DNA of 64,000 nucleotides, taken from NCBI GenBank assembly GCA_036937835.1, contig CM072862.1, positions 15,140,501 through 15,204,500 on the forward strand, written 5' to 3'. Each line of letters opens with the position of its first letter. Within the stretch, counting starts at the first letter, position 1. Position numbers and translations under genes: made by a program. The notes under the pieces were generated by a model. That model had not been told where the DNA came from and made no database searches. It saw nothing but the letters and a program-made list of their open reading frames with translations. Positions 32,301 through 44,300 of the stretch are shown piece after piece. Source of the stretch: Pampus argenteus (Eukaryota > Chordata > Actinopteri > Scombriformes > Stromateidae).

Positions 32301-35300
32301 AGTTAATAGTTTTAAATGACTTTTCTTGCCAGATGACTTTTGGGGAGCTGATTTGGAATTACTTGGACAATTAGATATCTGAGTGATGTTCAATTTTTAG
32401 CTTGCACAGCAGCTAGTAATTATTTTCATTTTCAATATAAATCTGCTGATGGTTTTCTCAATTGTTCTATCAACAAAATGTCAGAAAATAGTAAAAATGT
32501 CCTTTTATAATTTCCCAGAACCCAAGGTGACGTCTTCAGATTGTCTGACCAACAGTCCAAAATCCAATTATATTCAGTTTACTGTCACATATGACAAAGC
32601 AACAAATCTTCACATTCGAGAAGCTGCAACCAGTCAATGTTTGATATGTTTTGCTTGAAAAATTACTGAAACAATTCATGGGTTATTAGTAAACTGCCAA
32701 CTAAGGTTCTGTCAATAGACTTTATTGACTTAAATGTTTTAGGTCTATTTGTAGATATAACATAAGTTTTAATTATCTGTAGCAATGCCAACATTTATGC
32801 ATTTTCTAATAAGAGCAAGATGATTTCAGGATTTCTGTAATACAGACTTTGTTTGTGATACATGCATACGTTTCCCATACTGTTTGCTTAGCTTTACTTT
32901 GAGTAACGTTATGTGCTTAGCTGCTGGGTGTGCATCCAATGCCTGACATATCTTCTGTCTATTCCTCTGTGCCACAGACCTCTGTTTTTGTCTAAAAACT
33001 ATTAAAAACACGTCAGTGAGTCACACGGTTTCACTGGGTGACATGTTCCTTTTGCCCTGAAGGCAATGGTTGCAGTCGTTTAGAAACATATCCCGATGTT
33101 TTTTTAATAGTTTTTGGAGGTCTACTGAACAGAGGAATAAGATATATCACTTGTAAGTAGGCTGAATTCATTGTAAGTTTGGCTCTGCACATGAGTAAGA
33201 AAATATATTGCTAGCCTGATTCTTTCAAAAGATAAAACATTGGGAAAAAAAGAGTATTTTCCTTTGCCTCTTTAAGAACTTGTGAGAAACACTTGTTTGT
33301 CTTAAGTGAAAATGCAGGAAGCATCAATATCAGCAGACTGTAACAATGCATCCATATCTGTGGTTTTAAGCAGAACACTGACGAATACTGTCAAATGCAG
33401 CCACACGGACTCTGCAAAGACTTCTGTGACCAGTGTTGTTGTCATTATGACTGACTCATTCACTTTCTAGTATTTGTATTTCTGTGGGAGAACGACTACA
33501 TTGGACTTTGTGAGTAATCTTGACTTGCTGACTGAGTTGTGCATCTCTTCCGCTGACAGGTATGGATGAGCGGAGTAGCCAAGCGTCTTGGGCCCCAGGT
33601 GGCGAGTCCAGTCCTTCTTACGAGTCCTCGCGGGTAAGATGACCCACACCTTAGCGCCTCTGAATGGCCTTTCTGCTCCACAGCACATCTTTTAACACTC
33701 ATTACATCAAAGTGGTACATTCACTATGTCTTAGTATGACCTGCAATACACAAACTGTATTTCTCTGTGACAGGAGAAGCTGGTTAATATTCTGATGGGT
33801 AGTGGAATTGTTTTTTTTTCTAAATCAATTGATTACCTGTCTCACCAGATATGTTATGCAGTAGTCAAGGAAAACCAAGTACTATAGTCTGATGTTAAGG
33901 TGCAACTGAACTGGTTTTATTAATATAGGTCTGTAAAATATTGCAGCGTATATAAATGCTTAACACAATTTTTTTTTTATTCAATAAGTATTTTATTTTA
34001 CCCATTGGGAGATCTCTGATGTGAAAGAAAACGTTTTTTTCCTACGAAAACAAAACAAGATATTTGATCACGTCACTATGGTCTCTAATTTTAAAGACCA
34101 AACAACTAATCGATTATTGAGAAAATAATCAACAGATTATTGATGATGATGAAACATTAGTTGCAGCCTTATTATGATAATATAGAAGAATTTGTGCAAG
34201 TTATATTGCATGTTTACACTGTATCTCTGTTATTTTATTTAAGTGAGAACATCTCGCCGTTTGTGTGAGGAAGTGAGAAGAGCTTTACCCGTTTGTTTAT
34301 CCCTCACACATTGGTTGTTCTAGATGCCTTGTATGAATTTCATTTAATGTCAATCTCCTGTCACTTTCTATTAGAATTCAGTTAAATGTCAGAGCTACTC
34401 GGGCTGCGTTACCTTGTTTATTTCTCTGTGCCCTTCCCGAATGAACATCTACAGGCTATGGTAACATAGGCAGCTTGATTTGAATTATAAGACAGAGACG
34501 CTTGAGATATCTTTGCTCCAGGTGCATATAAATGAGTGTTTCTGACATTGCAAGGCACAGCATCAGCCAGCAGACAGCTGTTTGCACCTCCATAAGACGT
34601 GCACACAAACGCTCATATACCACACTCACACACACTCACACACACAGCTGCATACCCACTCATATTGATACAGACTTGATTTATATAAAACATTATGCTC
34701 TATATATTCTATATTTAAGACGGGAGAGGTGTTTTTTTTTTTACCAACCTCAGTAGTCTACCGTTTAAATGATTTTAGTTTTTTCTTGGAGAATGTTATA
34801 ATGAATTTACTTTCATAAGCAGGAACATTAGTACTGAAATGTTGAAAAGTAAAAGTCAATATGATTAAATGTTACAATTACAGTAAATGAAAACACTTTT
34901 CAAAGACTAAATTTAAGAATGTTTCTCAAAGCTCAAGGCACAATCAGTTTTGTTTATCATGGACTTGGGATGACTGACGTCTCCTGACTTTGCGAGAACA
35001 AGCCAACTAATAAAAAAGTGTTGTGTAGCAGCCACTTATTCTGTTTGGGTTCATGGGGGGCTGGAGCTTTTTACTGCACGCACTGGGCAAAATGTCAAAT
35101 TCACACTTACTGGCAGTTTAAAGTCACCATTTCACCTTGATACATTTTAAAGAGCCAATTAAAATTAAAGCTTCACTTATATGTTTCTTCATATTGGCAG
35201 AGAAGAACATATTCCTGACATCTAGTGAGCATTCAAGACCTTGTCATTTTCTACTTTTTCATACCTTCAGTTTGAAACACATCCGTAACAGCAGTGTAGA

Positions 35301-38300
35301 ATAGACAGATGTATTATTTCTAGGTAGAAAATGTTGCCTATATAAATATAATGTTTATTTACTAGTTTTGTTCTGTTCATTTATTAAATTAGACTCAAAT
35401 AATAGATAATAAAAAAATGGCCATTTTCTCAGACTTCCAAAATGATGCTCCATCCTAATATTTTGTCTTCCACTGATCTCTCAGAAGAAATCCTCAGTAC
35501 TTTGTCTTTCATTCTGGTACAAAGGGAATTCAGTCTTGTCCCGGAGCTTGTTTTGAGCTGGTAAGCTACGAGTATGTGATCAGTCGACTGTGAACAGTCC
35601 CGAGCCCTGCCGTGATGACCTTGGCTCCCAGCCAACCGCTGTTTCCTGGGCAGCTGTGGCTGTAGGCTGGCGGTCTGACAGTCAGGGCTGTGCCCACTGC
35701 CACCGCACGACAGCCCCCACTTCCCCAGTGCCCTGCCCCGACTTGATATTCGACCCCACACACATCCATCATGACCATATCATCACTTCCCAAGCTGCCA
35801 CATGCAGTCACACGTTCACCTGGGATGCAGCATAGAGTGTAGAAAAGGTGACTTTTTTAACACTGCGGCGAGTGATTGGAGGATAAGGCGTGCGCTCCGG
35901 CCTGCCCGCTGCTACAGTGATCCGACAGTTATTTAGCCAGTAGTGCTAATGCAGCCCCGTGGCAGCGATGACAGCATGTGTTAGTGTCTTGGATAGATGT
36001 AGGCCACCAGTGTTTGGGAATGATGAAGGATCTGTGATTGATGATCTAACGGTCCCAGTGGAGCAAACACTGTATGGTTGCATTGACACACAGGATTGAC
36101 CATTATCCACCTACCTCTTTTTTCCTTCCCTTCTCTACCAGGCTAGCCTTTTCCTGCTTCGCAGTGGCAGTCATAACAATCAAAAAACAAAGAATTGTTA
36201 GTGAATGATCAAATTGTTCATTACCAGCTAGCGCTTTCTTTTATTTAGTTATGTCTGTAGTTTGAAGCATTTTCCTTGTTTTGCGACAAAAGAGAAATAA
36301 TGATTTTTGTTGCTTAGCTGGGTTTGTGTAAGTCTGTGTGTGTGTGTTAGTTTGCTTGAGCCTCTCACGAGGCTGTTGTTGTTATTGAGTTTGTTCATGG
36401 TGTGATTAACAGTGTGTGCGGCCTGGCAGGAACACAATAGGGAATCTCTGAGGATCCCCGCGACACAGCGCAACACTCCGCTGCCTTTGAAATTACTCCA
36501 TCACCATCCACTCACAAAAAAAGATGGATAATAAGATTTACTTTTTTTTTTAACTGTATGTTGAATGCAAAGGGTATGAGTTGGTGAAAATGGCCCCATA
36601 GAAATGCAAGCCCACTGCTGCTCAGTCCCTCCGGAGAGAGTTAATGTAGTTTGGGGAGATGTATTTGACTGGAGCACAGGGGGATTTTCTCAGGGTTTGG
36701 GATTAGCACTGTAACGGAGTATCTTTTATTACATGGGACCCCGAGTTTTCAAAAAACATACTGTGACCGATATTTAGACCTAAGCCCCCGAAGCTGATAA
36801 ATGTCATGAAAAGGTACTGTTAAGCTGCAGGAGAAAAAAGGCAATTTTTTAAGCTGCAGGTACCTGGGAATGATGTAGGATTGCATCTCTCTGTTTCATC
36901 CCCTTTCATTAAACAACACCTTCTCCTGAAGTGCAGGCATGGAATGATATATAAACCTGTTATCATATAGAAGTAGAATCAAAAAGAAATACACATAAAT
37001 AAATAAATAAATAAATAAATGTATGGGGTTTAGATGAAATACAGTGTTTTTTGTTTAACAAAGATAAAGAAAGTACAAGTTAAAAAACCGAGATGAGATC
37101 GGAAATGTTACACTTTTTTATCTTTTGTTGTAATTCTTCATTCAGTTATTCTGCCTTGATGACAAAAATGTTAAAATTTCATAAGCAATAACAAACCATT
37201 TAGATTGATATTAGAGGAATCATTTTACATCATTATTTAAATTTTCCTTTAAAAACATATTTAAATGCTTATGGTGTGATTTTTGCAGGGATGTGTATCA
37301 AACAAAGATGTTTTCTTAAGTCTGTAGAATATATTGTGTAAGCCATGACATCAGTGCAGCACAATTATATTTAATTTAAATTGCAGTAGGCCATTCTGAT
37401 TTCAATAAAAATTTAGATTAATTGTTCAGCCTTAACAAGAACTGGAGTAATCCAACAGTAAATACATCTTATTGCAACAATAACTTCACTCATTCTGACT
37501 CTACAGGTACAAGCTCTGTTTTAAATTTAGGAGTTTTCTGATTGTCAAATGAAGTTGTCAAATTAAAATGTGAAGTTCATATTGTTTTTTGCAAGATGTC
37601 AGGAAATCTTGTGAATTCATGTTTGCTTTACAGTTTGCTTAAATATGTACATGGACACTGCATGGGGAACTTAGTGTTTTAGTTAAAGGATAGGTTCACA
37701 GTCTTTCACGTCTGTCTTAAAAGAATAGTAAGATGCCCAAATGAACACTGACACGTGTTTTCCTTGCTGCAATCATTCCTCCTTTTTATACTGTCTGTAT
37801 ATTCACAAAATTCACAGCCCTCCTTCTGTGCAAGTTTCTTTGAAGCTAATATGAGGCTCCAGCTGTCCAAATTAGTCAAATCAAGTCGATATATTACAAT
37901 CAATATATTACAGTTTTTTTAGTGAGAAATTCCTTCTTTTTGTTACTATTCTCCCACTACAGCTGAACATGAAAACACTGTCCATCAAGACACAGAGGGA
38001 TTTTTTTTTATTAAAAGGAATGTAACTGGAAGATATCCGCTTGATTTGACTAACTCTGAAGCTGCAGAACAGAGTGGACGGTTTATTTGCATAACCAACC
38101 AGTTTTGCTCTTCCCTTCCTCATTAGTGATATGCCATAGCACTCAATTAGCAAAGTTGCCCAATAATGTGCTTAATATCCTGATGTCTTCCCCCAGGGTT
38201 TCGCAGACAGCCCTCATTACGGCGATCATTTGAGTGACAGTCGATTAGTGTCCCATGAAGGATTGTCCCCAACACCTTTTGTGAACTCGAACATAATGGG

Positions 38301-41300
38301 TAAGTAAGTGATTCTCTTCAACTCACTCCTTACATGCCCTTTGGTAGTGGAAAGACACCCTGTAAAAAATTGGGGTTAAGGCACATCATGCAACTGAAGG
38401 CTATTTTTTCCATCTCCTGCTGTCTTTATTTCCTCCCATAATCCTCCTCCCCTTTCTATATCTCCTTCTCCCTCCTCCTCTGATGACCCTCCCCCAGGCT
38501 AGAAGTCACGCCATCAGTATAGCTTTCCATCATAAGAAGCTGTCTCCTAACCGTCACAACACACAAGGGTGGTGGGTTAAACAGACAATTGAATCAAAGA
38601 CCATCTAGAAAAAATATAAAACATTTAGTATTTATTGTTGATTATTAAATGTTGTATATTGCCTTTATGCGTTTGTCAAATCTAGGCCTGCAATGATTAG
38701 TCGATTACTAGATTAGTCAATCAAAAGAAAATTATTCGTCAACTGTTTTGATAATCATTTCATCGATTTGAGTCATTTTTTTGAAGAAAAAATACAAACA
38801 TTGTCTGTTTCCAGCTTCTTAAATGTGAATATTCACTGGTTTCTTTAGTCTTCTATGATAGTAAACTGAATATCTTTGGATTATAATTGAAAGCTTTATT
38901 AAGTCACTTTGAGCTTTGGGAAACTGTGATCTATATTTTTTACTTGTATTATTGAATTATGATATGTTCTCCCATTATAACTCCTCAACAGTTTTATGGC
39001 TAACTACATATCAGCTCATTATGTAATGGCCCTGAAGACTGGTTTCCAAGTGAAGTGATTAGTTCACAAATGGTTGCTGCTGAATTGAAACAAAATGTTT
39101 GTTCTTGTGATTGATCACATGACTGGTTTCACACACACTGGGTATCTCTCTCCCTGTTCACTGCATCTGTAATTATGCGCACAAGCTGCAGAATATGATG
39201 TGATCTGCTGGAGTGATATGTTAGATTTAGACGGTATGATTGTAAACTTGGAATTGCCTGTGCTTATCTCGGGCTGGGAATGCAAGATGAGTATGGGCTT
39301 ATTAAATTGTGTTTTCACAGTAATAACTGGGATTTACATGGATTTATGGAGTTTTCATTAAATCACATCTGCAGGTTTAATTCTCATCAATAAACAAGAT
39401 AGAACAATCACACAGCGAAATATACAGTTATGCTTGTAGGTAGGACTTTTTTTTAATTAACAGCTTCTCCTGTAGTAATGTTAGTCATTAATTCAGTTAG
39501 TTTTTACTGTTTCTTAAACTGCAGAACCGGCTGTTTAAAGTCAGGCAGCATCTGAGTATTTTCTTGTTGTTGGTTCCTGAAATTCTCAGTTGGTCAAATA
39601 ATGAGTCTTTCATCAGGTGTATGAAGTTCTTAGGTGAGATGCTGGGCAAACAGTTAGCCTAAGGCAACCATTCACGTACTTGCCTAAAAACTTCACGTGT
39701 TACTGGAGGTTTCCACTAGAGGGCGCAACAGAGAACAAAGGAAATAAACACTTCAGGGTTTGCACTTGGGTTAATTCTGAGATCATGGCAGCGGTGCCAT
39801 CGTAGATCGTTTGTAAGGCCTAGCTATTCTGACAAGTATATTTGTTGCTGTGCAGCTGCAATAGTACAGATGCAGGTAATTGTGGACTTGGTCTTTAAAA
39901 CTTTCCACCATTGTTCTCGCTCCTGATGTGCCTACTTGCCTATGACCCTGAATAAAATGATTGTTGGCTTATGGAAAAGAATAACAAGACGGAGGCTAAA
40001 ATTAAAGAGGAAATGCTCTAAATGGATAAACAGCTTTATCTCACTGATGTCCTCCACCACAAAGTTCGACAGAATATGACTGATTAGATCTGTCTAAAGC
40101 AAATTGTGTCAGAAAAACTGTGTTGCAAAAACATGTTATAATCACCTACAAGACGGTCAACAACTAAGTAAAGCTAGCCAACGGTCAGCTCCGTGTGTCA
40201 GCACCCTTAGGAACTCTTAATCTTTGCCTCTTAATCAGTGTAGTGTTCCTGGTGGGAAGTGCCCGATCCATAACCTTAATGACATACTTTCCATGTTTAC
40301 ATGGAAATGCTTATCGCAGTAGATCTAAAACCTGCTTTGTGTAAAGAAATACAGCACTGATTTCCCTTGGAAAAATACAGACTAAAATGTATTCTTTTGC
40401 TGCTTAGAGTTTGGCAATGTCTCTCCTCTTCATCAAATAATCCTTCCACATTAACTCAACAGGCAGTCATACAACTAATTGCATCAAGATCTTATTTATT
40501 TTCATTTAAGGATCTCTAGATTTTGAACACAATGGACAAAGTCAGTCTGGTTAAAAAGGTCAAGAAGTTCAATTGATTGAAAAGTCAATTTGAAAAATGA
40601 ACTACTCCATGTTGAAACTGCCTCAAGCATGTGTCAAACAAATATCAAAATAGTAATAGTGATGATCAAAGAAACCAAAATAAACCAAAGACAGCCAGTA
40701 AGTAATTTTATATTATACTGTATTGTGTCATTACTTTGTATATTTTAATTTATAATTTCTCTTCATTTTACCTCACAACCTCCTGTATAAAACATTCCTA
40801 TAGAACCACTGCTCACCAACTGCAATAATACACATAACTATACCCAATAGTAAAAAAAAAACTGGACGATATGAATACTCTGTGTAGTTTTGTGCGAATA
40901 CACAACAAATTCTGTGTGATTTTAAGTGAAATCTGTTCTAGACATTAAAATAATACTAAATGTAAATGTGCTCAGAATGGCGTCACTGTGACCAGTAATC
41001 CCTTTAACGCTGCAGGACAATAAACATTAATTATCAGTTTGTATGTAGCTATAGTATAAATATTTAACTGTTAAGATACATTGTGAGAAAAGGCCGACTA
41101 TTGGTTCTGTGGATTTCAAAGGAGTGCGTGAGTGACTGAGTGAGTTTGTTATTTGTCGTTTATAAACAAAGATGATAGATTAGATTATACGGTTGTAGTG
41201 GCTATTAGTCAGCTGGAGAGGGGCGCACGTTGTGTTATATTCATATATTTGGTAAATTACACTACATGTAAATTAAATATTGCAGGATTGTTAGAAATCA

Positions 41301-44300
41301 GTTTTTTTTCGATGCAACCAGTTGCAACAACTGAATAGCTGTTTTACAGGATTTTGTTATGTAAACATAAGACATGTTTTCTGTTCTCAGTAGCACAAAT
41401 TATGCTTCTAAAAAGTGATTTAAAAACAGAGATAGAAAAGAACACTATAATATCACATCTATAAAAGTGTGCGTCCTGAAGAATGGGAGTCTGGATGAAT
41501 GCCAGAGAGCCGCTGACTGCTTAATGATGACACTCGTTAAGCAGTCAGCGGCTCCCATGTTAGTGCAGACTATGGATCAGCTGGTCTGGGCGTCACATGC
41601 ATCGCAGCTCCACCTCTTGTGCTACAATCCTCTTACTAACCTGCATGTCACCCGCTGCATGCTGCCTGACAGGTGGCAGCCACACTGCTTGTGCTCATCA
41701 TAGTGCACTATAGACAAACTTTTTCAGTCCGAGCCATGTGAGTCCCTCTGAGTCAACTCAACTCGTCATATGCTCTCCAAGAGGCTGCAGTCGGACAGTC
41801 TACTGGCATATCATTCAAAGAGATGCAGAGCGGTTATACTGTTTTAGATTCATGTGGCTGAACTTCACCTCTAGTATTGATTGTCTTGCACATGTACTGC
41901 ACATCTGCTTAACATCGACTTACAATGGATGGGAAAAATGTGACCGTGTGATAAATGCACCTTTCAACATGAGATATATTTTCATGTCCTGGCGTATATA
42001 AGTATGTCTGCTCCGACTTTTCTACGTGTGCGGTTATACTCATCCAACCATACATATTTCACCCCACTCTTCACTCTAAAAGCACTATCTTTTATGTTTG
42101 TTTAGACTAATGTCTTTGCTTAATTTTGCAGGTGCATCTCTGTGTAATGGTAGAACATCACAGATTAGCCAACAACTCATATTGTCTTTTTATCGTTCCT
42201 AATGACATGACGTTGACTAATGACTCACAAAAATACATGTGTTTTTTTTTTATCCTTTAACCATGTTGGATTGTTTTTTTTAAAATGTACATATTGTTAT
42301 TTCCGAGTGTCTCATGCTCATCTGCAACTGATGAGTTCAGTGGATGAAATTCACTGAACCACACTTTCTGCTCTGTATGTAGAAACGCTTGACTTGAGGT
42401 CCTCTGTAGGTCTTGTAGTGTAGGGTTGGCTCTCATTCAGTTGCTCTAATTGTTTAGCCACAGGGATAGCCAACAATTCATAGCCCCGACAAGGAATGGT
42501 TAGATCTAATTACCTGCTGAGATTTTTTCTTATGGTGTCAGCTCGATGAGGGGAAGTCAGTGGGGGAGGTTGATTTTCAAGCAATCTGGGCAATTACCAC
42601 AGACGATGAGCTACAACTGAAAGAGCTGCACTCTGCTCCCTCTTATCACATGAATTTGTGTTTGGATGTGTGTGTTGGTGTGTGTGTACGCTGCTTAATG
42701 TTTGCTATTTGTCATTATTTACTTAGTGGACTGATATTGTTTTCCACTAAGTGTAAAAATCCTTTTGATTCTCAGGCCTGACCTCAGATAATACTTTAAA
42801 GCTCCTGTGCTAATTTGACAGACAGAGTTGATGATGATGATGACTCAGAGTCATTGGACAGAGTTTGTGGCCCTCATCGGAATAAAGAAAAGTAGGGGAA
42901 ATGTCTTACAGATATATAATAGAGATAAGAAATAATAATAAGATATTACTCCTGACCATCATCTCTCTGCATCCTTCGTAAATAAAAAAATGTAAAGATA
43001 GTTACTGTGGGGAATATAATTAAACCATGATACACCCTGATCATGAACTGTAAATCAAAATCTGAGCTACATGCATCTATATTTTGGGACTTTCCTTACT
43101 GCCATGCATCCACTTTTAATCCAGCTTCACCTACAAGGTGTGTCATGGTTGTAGTTACAGCATTGTCAAGATGCATTTTGATGAAGAAAAGCCTGCAGGC
43201 TATTGCCAAGATTTCTGTCTGTGTTTGTTTCGCTATCTCTGTCTCTTTAACATTGTCATGTTTTCACTCACACAATACAAACAAACATTTTCCAAGTTCT
43301 CATAAAGTCCTGGACAAAAAGCTCAATCCTTGGTCTCCTGTCTGCATTATGCATTGTAATGTCTGTGATTTTTGTGATGAAGTATCATTGCTTATACATT
43401 ACACAGTACTTCTCCATACCCTTTAAAGACTGTTATAATTAGTTTAAAAGAATACACACATCTAACTTTTCCCTTTTTATTGAAACAAAGGTAGGTTTCA
43501 CATTGGCTCTCACTGTGTAACTGTGTTGTGTTGATTTTGCATCAGTTCTTTCCAGTCATGTGCCTGAGTGCGTGAGGTCATAACTGCTGAGTCGTAATTT
43601 CATACTCACGTTTCTCTGGTGTGCTTTCATACATATTACACGTACAGCTTAGGCTTTGCATGACAATTAATCAGCTTAATGCTGTCATCAGCACACGTAA
43701 ACAGCCACATGCATCCTGCTCCCACATGTGACCTTAATGTGACTACCTGTGTGAGTGTGATTGTGTGTAGATTTTGTCAGACAGACCTCTGTGCATCATC
43801 GCCAGCATCCTCCCACTGCAGGCAGCAGCTGAATTTGAATGTGCATGTGGTCACTCGTGGCCGACAGTGGAAACAATTCCTTAATTTAATTATTTTTTTA
43901 AATTTCCACGTTAGACAGAAAGTAATGAGAGACTACTTTCTGTTATTTACATATGAACGTGCTATGTTGCCTCAGTTCCTATTAATCAGGTGAAATTTTC
44001 TGTTGTGGTTACTTTTTCTTTCGTCTTTTGAAGTTATTTGACTGACAGTTTAAAGCTCAAAACTGCATCATGGTGCCCTGCTGCATTGGATAGTCTTTTG
44101 CACTAGAAAATAATTCATCTCTTTCACTCTTTTTCAGTTGTAATTGGTCCTGCAGGCTTTTTATGAAGTGTCAAATCCCACGTCACACTGGCATCCCCAG
44201 TGTGTTTTTACTGGGGCAGGTGTCATGTGCTAATGCTGTGTCCCATGGGAGACCCTCCTCAGACCCCGGCTGTGATTGTGGCCAGGTGCTATTCAGGTGT

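Larger units (their letters stand above)
24860..33559 (+). other. tcf12 intron 2 (8.7 kb)
   Basis: AT-rich. Besides the repeats listed, 25560-25890 is open in both strands and has an even base composition, and 27320-27700 carries clustered TAAT/ATGCAAAT-type sites; both could be conserved regulatory DNA. A 176-codon ORF at 31503-32033 is AT-driven and resembles no family. Confidence 0.6.
33634..38196 (+). other. tcf12 intron 3 (4.6 kb)
   Basis: Holds a short-element fragment (34045-34172), a (CACA)-rich patch near 34618-34650, a GC-rich block with overlapping ORFs at 35550-35960, an (AAAT)n tract and repeat copy B. No exon was recognised. Confidence 0.6.

Noticed and set aside
35429..35835. 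Overlapping open frames of 81-110 codons on both strands
   Set aside because: Caused by a GC-rich stretch with few stops; no family resemblance and no suitable splice context with tcf12.
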